Below are positions 16,046 to 24,736 of a DNA stretch of 64,000 bases, one piece after another. Every line of letters begins with the position of its first letter. The first letter of the stretch is position 1. The translations under genes were made by a program, and so were the position numbers. Source of the DNA: Chitinophaga tropicalis. Lineage in GTDB: Bacteria; Bacteroidota; Bacteroidia; Chitinophagales; Chitinophagaceae. Location of the stretch: NCBI RefSeq assembly GCF_009758205.1, contig NZ_WRXN01000001.1, positions 248,001 through 312,000 on the forward strand, in the 5' to 3' direction. The notes under the pieces are model-generated. The model was given only the letters and a program-made list of their open reading frames with translations. It made no database searches and was not told the DNA's origin.

Positions 16046-18661
16046 ATGACCGCTCCCGAGATCCGACAGCAATTCCTGGACTTTTTTGTGTCCAAAGGCC
16101 ATCACATAGTGCCTTCGTCTCCCATCGTAGTAAAGAACGACCCTACCCTGTTGTTTACCAACGCAGGTATGAACCAGTTTAAAGACTACTTCCTGGGCAA
16201 CAGGGCGCCGGCCTGGAAAAGAGTGGCGGATACACAGAAATGCCTCCGTGTAAGCGGAAAACACAATGACCTGGAAGAAGTAGGTATAGACACCTATCAT
16301 CATACCATGTTTGAAATGCTGGGCAACTGGAGCTTTGGCGACTATTTCAAGAAAGAAGCAATAGACTGGAGCTGGGAACTGCTCACAGAAGTATATAAAC
16401 TCCCGAAAGACAGACTTTATGTAACTGTCTTTGAAGGAGATGCAAAGGAAAACCTGGAAAAAGACCAGGAGGCTTTCGATTTCTGGAAACAACACGTTCC
16501 GGAAGACCGTATCCTTATGGGTAATAAAAAGGATAACTTCTGGGAAATGGGAGATACCGGCCCCTGCGGCCCCTGCTCCGAGATCCATGTTGACTGCCGC
16601 CCTGATGAAGAAAGAGCAAAAGTAGACGGGAAAACCCTCGTAAATGCAGATAATCCTCAGGTAATAGAGATCTGGAACAACGTATTCATGCAGTTCAACC
16701 GCCTGAAAGACCGCAGCCTGGAATCTCTGCCGGCCAAACACGTGGACACAGGTATGGGCTTTGAACGCCTGGTACGCGTAATACAGGGCAAGTTCTCCAA
16801 TTACGATACAGACATATTTTCCGGTACCATCCAGCATACCGAACAACTCACCCATCTTAAATATGGTGGTACAGACAACAAACAGGACGTAGCCTTCCGC
16901 GTAATTGCAGACCATATCCGCGCTATCTGCTTTACCATTGCCGACGGACAACTGCCCGCCAATACCGGCGCCGGTTACGTTATCCGCCGCATCCTGCGTC
17001 GTGCCGTTAGGTATTACTTCTCTTTCCTGGAACAGAAAAAGCCACTGCTGCATGAACTGGTACCCGTACTGGCACAACAGTTTGCCAACGTTTTTCCCGA
17101 ACTGCAACAGCAGGTGGATTTCGTGAAGAAAGTAGTGTTCGAAGAAGAGAACAACTTCCTCCGCACACTGGACAGCGGTATCCGCAGGATAGAAGACTTT
17201 ATGGGCAACGCTAAACAGAAATCCATTGACGGCCGCACCGCCTTTGAATTATACGATACCTACGGCTTCCCATATGACCTTACCAGCCTGATAGCTGCAG
17301 AAAACAGCTTCAGCGTGGATGAGAAAGGTTTTGAAGCTGCCATGAAAGAGCAGAAAGACCGCTCCCGCGCCGCTACAGAACTGGATATGGGCGACTGGAC
17401 CATCCTGGACGAGAACCCGGCATCCACTTTTGTAGGATATGAACTGTCTGAAACCCATACCTCCGTTACCAAATACCGTAAGATCAAAGCCAAAGGAAAA
17501 GAACAATACCAGCTGGTACTGGCTCAGACACCTTTCTATGCAGAAAGCGGCGGACAGGTAGGAGATACCGGCACACTGTCCTTCAACGGCGAATCTATCA
17601 CCGTTACTGACACCAAAAAAGAGAACAACCTGATAGTTCACTTTGTGGATAAACTGCCTGCAGATGTTACCACTTCTGTAAAAGCAGAGATCAACAGGAA
17701 CAACCGTTTAAATACCACCCTGAATCACTCCGCTACCCACCTCCTGCATGCGGCCCTCCGCCAGGTGCTGGGCACACATGTGGCACAGAAAGGCTCCCTG
17801 GTCAACCCGGAATACCTGCGCTTTGACTTCTCTCACTTTGCTAAAGTGACTGATGAAGAACTGGCACAGATAGAAGATATTGTAAACGAAAAGATCCGTG
17901 CCAACATCCCGGTAGTCATAAAGGAAATGCCGAAAGATGAAGCCATGCAGCTGGGCGCTATGGCCCTCTTCGGTGAAAAATACGGAGACGTGGTGCGGGT
18001 AGTGATCATGGACCCCGCCTATTCCGTAGAGCTTTGCGGTGGCACCCATATTGGCGCTACCGGAGAGCTGGGCCTGTTCAAATTCACTTCTGAAGGCGCC
18101 GTGGCTGCCGGAGTACGCCGTATAGAAGCGGTTACCGGCGGCAATGCACTGACCTTCGTTAACGAACAGCTCCAGCAGCTGAAAGATATCAAAGCAGCCA
18201 TCAAAAATGCGAAAGAGCCCGTTAAGGCAATAGAAACCCTTATCCAGGATAAAGCTGCTCTCGAAAAACAACTGGAAGTGCTCGAACAGGAAAAAGTACG
18301 CCAACTCTCTGCCAGCCTGTTACAACAGGTAGAACAGGTGAATGGTATCAACTTCCTGGGTAAAGTGGTAGAAGCCGGTAGTGCAGATGCCCTTAAACAG
18401 CTTTGCTTTAACCTGAAGAACGAGATCAGTAACCATGTACTGCTCTTTGCGGCCAATATAGCTGGTAAGGCAAATGTGGCGCTGATGATCTCCGATAACC
18501 TGGTGGCAGAAAAAGGACTGGAAGCACCTAAAATTATTAAAGAAAAGATAGCTCCGCTGATCAAAGGCGGTGGCGGTGGACAGAAGTCCTTTGCTACTGC
18601 CGGCGGACAGGAAGCAGGCCAGTTGCAGCAGGTAATTGCCCAGGTAAAAGGAATGCTATAA
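16046..18661 (+). CDS. alaS: Alanine--tRNA ligase
   Basis: An 871-residue, full-length alanyl-tRNA synthetase. The class-II catalytic core covers the first 430 residues, the editing domain carries HSATHLLHAALRQVLG (HxxxH) and CGGTH, and the C-terminal part has a coiled coil and the C-Ala domain ending in the glycine-rich GGGGGQKSFATAGG. It charges tRNA-Ala and hydrolyses mischarged Ser- or Gly-tRNA. The gene is monocistronic, ending at the terminator 18670-18714. Confidence 0.98.
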   Translation: MTAPEIRQQFLDFFVSKGHHIVPSSPIVVKNDPTLLFTNAGMNQFKDYFLGNRAPAWKRVADTQKCLRVSGKHNDLEEVGIDTYHHTMFEMLGNWSFGDYFKKEAIDWSWELLTEVYKLPKDRLYVTVFEGDAKENLEKDQEAFDFWKQHVPEDRILMGNKKDNFWEMGDTGPCGPCSEIHVDCRPDEERAKVDGKTLVNADNPQVIEIWNNVFMQFNRLKDRSLESLPAKHVDTGMGFERLVRVIQGKFSNYDTDIFSGTIQHTEQLTHLKYGGTDNKQDVAFRVIADHIRAICFTIADGQLPANTGAGYVIRRILRRAVRYYFSFLEQKKPLLHELVPVLAQQFANVFPELQQQVDFVKKVVFEEENNFLRTLDSGIRRIEDFMGNAKQKSIDGRTAFELYDTYGFPYDLTSLIAAENSFSVDEKGFEAAMKEQKDRSRAATELDMGDWTILDENPASTFVGYELSETHTSVTKYRKIKAKGKEQYQLVLAQTPFYAESGGQVGDTGTLSFNGESITVTDTKKENNLIVHFVDKLPADVTTSVKAEINRNNRLNTTLNHSATHLLHAALRQVLGTHVAQKGSLVNPEYLRFDFSHFAKVTDEELAQIEDIVNEKIRANIPVVIKEMPKDEAMQLGAMALFGEKYGDVVRVVIMDPAYSVELCGGTHIGATGELGLFKFTSEGAVAAGVRRIEAVTGGNALTFVNEQLQQLKDIKAAIKNAKEPVKAIETLIQDKAALEKQLEVLEQEKVRQLSASLLQQVEQVNGINFLGKVVEAGSADALKQLCFNLKNEISNHVLLFAANIAGKANVALMISDNLVAEKGLEAPKIIKEKIAPLIKGGGGGQKSFATAGGQEAGQLQQVIAQVKGML

Positions 18662-18669
18662 TCTCACTC

Positions 18670-18714
18670 TCAAAATAAAGGGTCCCGCTTTTTTGGCGGG
18701 ACCCTTTATTTTGA
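18670..18714 (+). terminator. Terminator of alaS
   Basis: TCAAAATAAAGGGTCCCGC and GCGGGACCCTTTATTTTGA form a 19-bp stem around a T-rich loop. The CTCAAAA/TTTTGA ends again resemble the intergenic repeat family. Confidence 0.9.
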
Positions 18715-18763
18715 ACTAAACCCCAACTATCTATTTTAACTTTTCCTTTATTAACCACCCCGC

Positions 18764-18771
18764 TAAATTTG
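18764..18771 (+). promoter_or_regulatory. Candidate -7 box of the PDZ protein gene
   Basis: TAAATTTG matches TAnnTTTG and ends 21 bases before the start codon at 18793. A -33 TTTG is not clear. Confidence 0.4.
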
Positions 18772-18792
18772 TTCTTATAAAAGCAATGCTAT

Positions 18793-19806
18793 ATGAATAA
18801 ATTGATCCATTCACTAACCCTTGCCGGCATTACCTGCCTGGCATTTTCAGCTCCTATTTTCGCTCAGGACCAGAAGAATGACAAACTGGGAGAGTATGAT
18901 GAGATCGTTATTAAAAGGAATAGTAATAAAGACGGGAAAGTGACCATAGAGATCAAGGACGGGAACATTCTGGTAGATGGAGAAAAGATGGATGCCTACA
19001 AAGACGGAGATATATCCGTATATCGCCGCCGTATCAGACCTGTAGATGGTAACACATTCAACTTCAACGGTCCCTCTCACCGGGGCCTGCAGTTCTTCAA
19101 CTATGGCCCGGATAAACAGGACGGCCCCGGCGATCTTGCCATCACTCCGGGCAAAGCCGTATTAGGGGTATTTACTGAGAAAAAAGAAGCCGCCGGCGCC
19201 ACTATCAGGGATGTGGCCAAAGATAGCCCTGCTGAAAAAGCCGGGCTGAAAACCGGAGACGTGATCACTCGCATTGATGCAGATAAGATAGAAGAACCGC
19301 AGGACCTGTTTGAGAAAATAGGTGCTCACGATCCTGGAGATAAAGTAACTGTTACCTACCTGAGAGACAAAAAAGAAAACACCGTTACCGTAACGCTGGA
19401 TGAAAGAAAAGGCGTTGGTACACTGCAGATCTCTCCCCGTAGTGACCTGGCCCCTGATAACAATTTCTTCAGGTTCAATCCAGGCCTGAGAAGCCCGAGA
19501 GGCCAGCGTTTTGGCGCCGAAAGCAACGACGCAAAACTGGGATTGTCAGTACAGGATACTGAAGATGGCAAAGGAGCAGTAGTGCTGGAAGTACTGCCAG
19601 GGTCCGCTGCAGAAAAAGCTGGTTTTAAAAAGAATGATATCATCACTGAACTGGCAGGAACTGATGTAAATTCCACCCGCGATGTAGCTGAAACCTACCG
19701 CGAGAACAAGGGTAAAAGCGAACTTACTGCAACAGTGACCAGGAACGGACAGAAAAAGACACTCCAGGTAAAAGTGCCGAAGAAATTACATAAAGCAGAT
19801 TTATAG
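18793..19806 (+). CDS. Secreted protein with two PDZ domains and no protease domain
   Basis: A 337-residue exported protein: signal peptide to about residue 24 (FSAPIFAQ), a charged linker (25-115), and two PDZ domains at about 118-205 (LGVFTEK..GATIRDVAKDSPAEKAGLKTGDVI) and about 245-330 (LGLSVQD..VVLEVLPGSAAEKAGFKKNDII). The PDZ pattern resembles that of HtrA/DegP proteases, but there is no trypsin-like domain. It may bind C termini of envelope proteins or act as an adaptor. Terminated at 19813-19838. Confidence 0.85.
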   Translation: MNKLIHSLTLAGITCLAFSAPIFAQDQKNDKLGEYDEIVIKRNSNKDGKVTIEIKDGNILVDGEKMDAYKDGDISVYRRRIRPVDGNTFNFNGPSHRGLQFFNYGPDKQDGPGDLAITPGKAVLGVFTEKKEAAGATIRDVAKDSPAEKAGLKTGDVITRIDADKIEEPQDLFEKIGAHDPGDKVTVTYLRDKKENTVTVTLDERKGVGTLQISPRSDLAPDNNFFRFNPGLRSPRGQRFGAESNDAKLGLSVQDTEDGKGAVVLEVLPGSAAEKAGFKKNDIITELAGTDVNSTRDVAETYRENKGKSELTATVTRNGQKKTLQVKVPKKLHKADL

Positions 19807-19812
19807 AAACAG

Positions 19813-19838
19813 AAAAGGGGGCTTCCTGCCCCCTTTTT
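19813..19838. terminator. Terminator between the PDZ and aldehyde dehydrogenase genes
   Basis: AAAAGGGGG and CCCCCTTTTT form a perfect G/C stem with a seven-base loop, suitable for both convergent genes. Confidence 0.88.
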
Positions 19839-19840
19839 AA

Positions 19841-21211
19841 TTATCTCATCATCATTCTCAGTAAACTCAATAACCGGCCGAAAGGAGGATACTTCGTACG
19901 CGTATCCACCCAGGTGCCCGACTTCATCATGCCGCGGGGATGGGTAAAAGTCTCAAAACTATACTTCCCGTGATATTGCCCCATACCACTGTATCCCACC
20001 CCTCCAAACGGCATCTCCGGGTTGGTAAAATGCACCAGCGTATTGTTAATACATCCGCCGCCAAAACGCAATTTCTTTTGTACAGCTTCCTCTGTCGCGG
20101 CTCTTTCAGTGAATACATATACTGACAACGGCGCCGGCTGCCTGTTTATCATTTCCAGGGCCTCTTCCAGCTTATTGAACGTCAATACAGGCAGTACAGG
20201 TCCAAAGATCTCCTCCTGCATAACAGGACTATCCCAATCCACACCGTCCATCAGGGTAGGAGCCATGTAACGTTCCTGCTCATTTATTTGCCCGCCATGC
20301 AATACATTTCCCTGTTCCAGGTAATTGTTCAGCGTACGGAAACGCTCCCCGCTAATAATACGGCCATAGTCCTTACTCGCTGCCGGTTCTTTCCCGAAAA
20401 ACTTCACTACTGCTTTTCTCATGGCAGCTACCAGCTCCTCTTTTACCTTACTGTGTACCAGTATATAGTCCGGCGCTACACAGGTTTGCCCGGCATTCCA
20501 GTACTTTCCCCACACAATCCGCCTTGCAGCCACTTTGATATTTACCTTATCATCAACTATACAGGGTGATTTTCCTCCCAATTCCAGCGTCACCGGTGTA
20601 AGATGCCTTGCCGCCATTTCCATGATCTTCCTGCCTACCCCCGGGCTGCCGGTAAAAAATACATGGTCAAACCTGTACTGCATAGCTTCCGGTATCACAA
20701 CATGTCCCTCTCCCTGTATAACAGTGATATATGCGGGATCAAAAGTTTCTTTGATCAGTTTTTCTGTTATAGCCGACGTATGGGGCGTCATTTCCGAAGG
20801 TTTGAGCACAGCACAGTTACCACCGGCAATAGCGCCTGCCAGCGGGCTCATAAGCAATTGAAAAGGATAATTCCAGGGAGCAATGATCAGCGTGAGCCCC
20901 AGCGGAACACGGTATATCCTGCTTTTGCTGGGGTATTGCAGGAAAGGGCTGCTTACCGCCTGCGGCCGCATCCAGCGCTTCAGGTTCTGCTGGAGATAGC
21001 TTATCTCTGTATATATCAATCCTGGTTCACTGGCAAATGCTTCTGCAGGATGTTTATGTAAATCCAGCTGTAAAGCGGTCAGTATCTCTTTCTCATACTT
21101 TTTTACAGCCCTTCTGAGCGCTTTCAGCTGCTGCTTACGGAATTCATAGGGCAAAGTTTTGCCGGAGGCAAAATAAGATTGCTGGGCTTTATAGATGTTT
21201 TCAATGCTCAT
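19841..21211 (-). CDS. Aldehyde dehydrogenase (ALDH3-like)
   Basis: A 456-residue NAD(P)-dependent aldehyde dehydrogenase of the short, ALDH3-like group. The general base is E210 in LELGGKSPCIV, the nucleophile C244 in NAGQTCVAPDY, and the coenzyme-binding FFTGSPGVG is at 186-194. These enzymes oxidise medium and long-chain aldehydes to acids. The gene stands alone. A perfect 15-base palindrome (21213-21227) lies directly upstream of the ATG and may be an operator. Confidence 0.93.
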   Translation of the reverse strand: MSIENIYKAQQSYFASGKTLPYEFRKQQLKALRRAVKKYEKEILTALQLDLHKHPAEAFASEPGLIYTEISYLQQNLKRWMRPQAVSSPFLQYPSKSRIYRVPLGLTLIIAPWNYPFQLLMSPLAGAIAGGNCAVLKPSEMTPHTSAITEKLIKETFDPAYITVIQGEGHVVIPEAMQYRFDHVFFTGSPGVGRKIMEMAARHLTPVTLELGGKSPCIVDDKVNIKVAARRIVWGKYWNAGQTCVAPDYILVHSKVKEELVAAMRKAVVKFFGKEPAASKDYGRIISGERFRTLNNYLEQGNVLHGGQINEQERYMAPTLMDGVDWDSPVMQEEIFGPVLPVLTFNKLEEALEMINRQPAPLSVYVFTERAATEEAVQKKLRFGGGCINNTLVHFTNPEMPFGGVGYSGMGQYHGKYSFETFTHPRGMMKSGTWVDTRTKYPPFGRLLSLLRMMMR

Positions 21212-21212
21212 G

Positions 21213-21227
21213 GTACCTTGAAGGTAC
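21213..21227. promoter_or_regulatory. Palindrome touching the aldehyde dehydrogenase start
   Basis: GTACCTTGAAGGTAC is a perfect 7-1-7 palindrome, one base from the start codon of the minus-strand gene. It contains a TACCTT element resembling a partial -7 box. It could be a repressor site over a leaderless promoter. Confidence 0.4.
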
Positions 21228-21440
21228 TCATTCAGAAAGAAAGGAAAAAAGGGAGGAAAGAATATAGGTTGAATGGATGCGGAACGAAAATACTAATATT
21301 TTGTTAAAATCCAAGAAAGATTTGAGAATAATGTATCGGTTTAGACTTAGAGGCATGTATAAGCCTTCCAAAAAAACCTTAAATATTGGCTTTGAGGAAT
21401 AGTGACGCCCTCAGGATTCCCCTTTGTACCCTTCATTTTC

Positions 21441-21448
21441 TATATTTG
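21441..21448 (+). promoter_or_regulatory. Candidate -7 box of gatB
   Basis: TATATTTG is an exact -7 match, 43 bases before the gatB start. TTTG at 21423-21426 is only 14 bases away, which is short for the -33 box. The rest of the 21228-21440 gap is AT-rich without a gene. Confidence 0.4.
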
Positions 21449-21491
21449 CGCTATTGAAGGTTTCTGAAGAACATTTATTTTAAAACATTTC

Positions 21492-22946
21492 ATGAGCGCA
21501 ACCATCGATTTTGATAAGTATGAGGTAGTTATAGGCCTGGAAGTACACGCCCAGCTGCAAACAGAGAGTAAACTATTCTGTGCTGACAGTGCATCTTTCG
21601 GAGGCGCTCCCAATACCCATATCAGCCCTATCACCCTGGGCCATCCCGGCACCCTGCCGTTCCTGAACCGTAAAGCGGTAGAATACGCTATCCGTCTGGG
21701 GCTTGCCTGCCAGTGCCGGATAGAAAAGGAAAACTACTTTGCCCGCAAAAACTACTTTTATCCGGACCTTCCCAAAGGTTACCAGATATCTCAGCATACT
21801 GCCCCCATCTGTAATGGCGGTATTGTAACCATTCCCGTACAGGATGGCGAAAGGCAGATAAAACTGAACCGCATTCACCTGGAAGAAGATGCCGGCAAGT
21901 CCATGCACGACCAGGACCCGTCTTTCACCATGGTAGACTATAACCGCGCCGGTGTGCCACTGGTAGAGATCGTTACCGAACCGGACCTTCACAACAGTGA
22001 AGAAGTATATTCCTTTCTTACCACTCTGCGCAGGCTGGTACGCTGGCTGAACGTATGTGACGGGAATATGGAGGAAGGCAGCATGCGTTGTGATGCCAAC
22101 ATCTCCATCCGCCTGAAAGGAGAGACCCGGCTGGGCACCAAGGTGGAGGTGAAGAACCTGAACTCTATCCGCAACGTGAAACGCGCCGTGGAAGGTGAAA
22201 TAAAACGCCAGATCACCCTGGTGGAATCAGGTGGCACCATCGTACAGGAAACCCGCAGCTTTGACGCCGGTAACGGTACGTCATTCTCCCTGCGCTCCAA
22301 AGAGGAAGCGAACGATTACCGTTACTTCCCCGAGCCGGACCTGGCTCCTTTTCACCTGACAGATGAGTACCTGGAAACACTGAAACAGTCGCTCCCCGCT
22401 CTGCCGGATGAACTGATACACCAGTATGTAAACCAGTATGGCCTGTCAGACTATGACGCCCGCGTCATCTGCGACGATAAAGCCACCGCCGACTACTTTG
22501 AACAGGTAGTTAAGCATATCCCCAAACAGAAGGCTATTGCCAACTGGCTGCTGGGCCCCATTAAATCCACCCTCAACGAGCAGGGCACGGATATGACAGG
22601 GTTTACCCTGCCTCCGGTTACCCTGGCCGCACTGATACAGCTGGTAGAAGACGGTAAAGTGAACTTCTCCATTGCCTCTTCACGCATTTTCCCGGAACTG
22701 CTGCAGCATCCGGAAGAAAGCCCGCTGAACATTGCTACCAGGCTTAACCTCCTGCAGGATAACAACGCAGGTAATATTGCCCCTATCATTGACGAAGTTC
22801 TGGCTAAATACCCCGATAAAGTGGCGGAGTTCCGTAAAGGCAAAAAAGGCCTTATGTCCCTCTTTGTCGGAGAAGTGATGAAGCTGTCCAAAGGCAAAGC
22901 CGATCCTAAACTTACCAACCAGCTGCTGGCTGAAAAACTAAAATAA
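21492..22946 (+). CDS. gatB: Aspartyl/glutamyl-tRNA amidotransferase subunit B
   Basis: A 484-residue GatB of normal length. The N-terminal VIGLEVHAQLQTESKLFC, the RIHLEEDAGKS segment and the GVPLVEIVTEPD motif are all present, and the C-terminal helical YqeY-like tail is complete. With GatA and GatC it converts Glu-tRNA(Gln) to Gln-tRNA(Gln). gatA and gatC are not in the window. A TlpA-like gene follows after 12 bases, so the two are likely co-transcribed. Confidence 0.97.
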   Translation: MSATIDFDKYEVVIGLEVHAQLQTESKLFCADSASFGGAPNTHISPITLGHPGTLPFLNRKAVEYAIRLGLACQCRIEKENYFARKNYFYPDLPKGYQISQHTAPICNGGIVTIPVQDGERQIKLNRIHLEEDAGKSMHDQDPSFTMVDYNRAGVPLVEIVTEPDLHNSEEVYSFLTTLRRLVRWLNVCDGNMEEGSMRCDANISIRLKGETRLGTKVEVKNLNSIRNVKRAVEGEIKRQITLVESGGTIVQETRSFDAGNGTSFSLRSKEEANDYRYFPEPDLAPFHLTDEYLETLKQSLPALPDELIHQYVNQYGLSDYDARVICDDKATADYFEQVVKHIPKQKAIANWLLGPIKSTLNEQGTDMTGFTLPPVTLAALIQLVEDGKVNFSIASSRIFPELLQHPEESPLNIATRLNLLQDNNAGNIAPIIDEVLAKYPDKVAEFRKGKKGLMSLFVGEVMKLSKGKADPKLTNQLLAEKLK

Positions 22947-22958
22947 AACTCGTAACTG

Positions 22959-24119
22959 ATGAATATAAAGAAACTCGCTTTGCTTGCAGTGGCCGGACTG
23001 GCGCTTGCAAGCTGCAATCAACAGACGGAAAAGGGAGATTTTGTCATCAATGCCCATATTGATAACGCCCCCCTGGATTCCATCTACCTGGAAGAGCTGA
23101 CACTGGATGAAGTAAAGATCGTAGATAGAACAAAGATCAAAGATGCCAGCGGCAAATTCACACTCAAAGGAATGCTGCCGGAACAGGCGCTTTACCGCAT
23201 ACGCTTTGGCGAAAGTGAGAAATTTATTCTCCTTGGGCTCGATGCCGGTACTATGAGCATAGAAGGTGACTTTCACAAACTGGAGAACATCAAGGTCGAA
23301 AACTCTGAGGCTACTGTTGAACTGCAACAGCTGTTGAATGAATTCAGTGCAAAACAAACCGAACTGACGGCAGACAGGATGATGCTGGACAGCCTTGCAC
23401 AGTCCAAACCTTCAGACAGCCTGATGCAGGCTAAGCTGGTTTCTTTCAGGAACAAGCAGGAAGCACTGGATCAATTCTTCATAAAGAAAGCTACTACTAC
23501 CCAATCTCCTGCGGTAGCAGCTTTTGCTATCAGCTTTGTAGACGCCAATAAACTAGCAGAAGATAAAAAGACACTGGCAGATGTGAAAAAACGCTTCCCT
23601 GAAAACACACTTATCACTGCACTCGCCAATAAAGTAACTGAAATGACTACACCGGGCGCCGGTCAGCCTAATATGGAAGAAGATGCCAATCTTACTGCCG
23701 TAAAGATCGGACAGGAAGCGCCTGATTTCTCTTTGCCCGATGCTTCAGGAAAAGTAGTTACCCTGAATTCTTTCCGTGGTAAATACGTGCTGGTAGACTT
23801 CTGGGCCAGCTGGTGCAAGCCATGCCGCATGGAGAATCCAAATGTAGTAAAGGCATATAATACTTATAAGAACAAAAACTTCACCATCCTCGGAGTATCC
23901 CTGGATAAAAAGAAAGAAGCATGGCTGGAAGCTATTAAAGATGATGGCCTTACCTGGAGCCATGTAAGTGATCTGAAGTTCTGGGAATCTGCCGTAGTGC
24001 CTTTATATGGCTTAAATTCCATTCCTTCCAATATGTTGCTGGACCCACAAGGAAAGATCCTCGCTGTTGGACTGAGAGGAGAAGCACTGGAAGCAAAACT
24101 GAAAGAAGTATTGCAATAA
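22959..24119 (+). CDS. TlpA-like thiol-disulfide lipoprotein with DUF4369-type N-domain
   Basis: A 386-residue lipoprotein (lipobox LASC, C19). Residues about 25-115 resemble the DUF4369 beta domain common in Bacteroidota, a helical linker covers about 118-235, and the C-terminal thioredoxin domain carries the redox site W-C286-K-P-C289 followed by the cis-proline region. It most likely reduces disulfides in the envelope, for example in cytochrome maturation or protein repair. It follows gatB at 12 bases. Confidence 0.9.
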   Translation: MNIKKLALLAVAGLALASCNQQTEKGDFVINAHIDNAPLDSIYLEELTLDEVKIVDRTKIKDASGKFTLKGMLPEQALYRIRFGESEKFILLGLDAGTMSIEGDFHKLENIKVENSEATVELQQLLNEFSAKQTELTADRMMLDSLAQSKPSDSLMQAKLVSFRNKQEALDQFFIKKATTTQSPAVAAFAISFVDANKLAEDKKTLADVKKRFPENTLITALANKVTEMTTPGAGQPNMEEDANLTAVKIGQEAPDFSLPDASGKVVTLNSFRGKYVLVDFWASWCKPCRMENPNVVKAYNTYKNKNFTILGVSLDKKKEAWLEAIKDDGLTWSHVSDLKFWESAVVPLYGLNSIPSNMLLDPQGKILAVGLRGEALEAKLKEVLQ

Positions 24120-24134
24120 TATTTTTTCGGGCTA

Positions 24135-24176
24135 AATAAAAAAGGAGCAATCATAACGATTGCTCCTTTTTATTTT
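24135..24176. terminator. Bidirectional terminator between the TlpA and SusCD units
   Basis: AAAAAGGAGCAATC and GATTGCTCCTTTTT form a perfect stem around ATAAC with A and T flanks, ending both the plus-strand gatB-tlpA unit and the first minus-strand SusCD unit. Confidence 0.92.
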
Positions 24177-24188
24177 CGTTGACCCCTT

Positions 24189-24704
24189 TTAAGATTTTGT
24201 GAATCTTATACGGCATTGAACCGGGACGATCTCTGTATTGTCAGACATAGTGAGTTTGAACATAAATGCACGCTCAAGAAAAGCGCCTGTAATAGACGCT
24301 GCAGTCACCCGTGCAGAAGCCGGTACTTTTGAATTATACTCGGTAAGAGAAGTCGTCAATGTATAAGTGGTGCCATTCACAGAAACCGGAGCGGTTACAT
24401 AATTAGGAGCACCCAATGACGCTACATTGATAGCAGTAGTACCTGCTGTAACAGCAGCCACTTCTTTAATTGTTACTGCAGATGAACCGGGTATTTCAAG
24501 TGTTATTTTTATTTCGCCGGTACCATTAATATTTACGGTGTAGTAAGGATTGAAACCATAGGTAGTTGCTCCGGTGAATGTTACCGGTATATCCGGCTGA
24601 TTATCCTTTACCAGGTCGTCCGTAAAATCTTTATCACATGCTGTAAGCCCGAAGGTAAGTACAGCAGCAGCAGCCAGCACTATTTTATTGATAATTTTTT
24701 TCAT
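24189..24704 (-). CDS. Lipoprotein of the first SusCD unit, unknown function
   Basis: About 171 residues from the ATG at 24704 (MKKIINKIVLAAAAVLTFGLTACDK, lipobox cysteine C23). The mature part is beta-rich with two halves that look Ig-like (TTYGFNPYYTVNINGTGEIKI..; PVSVNGTTYTLTTSLTEY). It is the last gene of the first SusC-SusD unit, 32 bases after susD, so it may be a surface-exposed accessory binding protein. The longer in-frame start at 24755 would overlap the susD 3' end and spoil the signal peptide. Family not recognised. Confidence 0.75.
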   Translation of the reverse strand: MKKIINKIVLAAAAVLTFGLTACDKDFTDDLVKDNQPDIPVTFTGATTYGFNPYYTVNINGTGEIKITLEIPGSSAVTIKEVAAVTAGTTAINVASLGAPNYVTAPVSVNGTTYTLTTSLTEYNSKVPASARVTAASITGAFLERAFMFKLTMSDNTEIVPVQCRIRFTKS

Positions 24705-24736
24705 GATTCTTACTTTAATTTGATCAAATACATTTA

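Noticed and set aside
16031..17107. Long open frame of 358 codons antisense to alaS
   Set aside because: It mirrors a strongly conserved alaS core, has no recognisable domain, and its codon pattern is that of the opposite strand of a coding gene.
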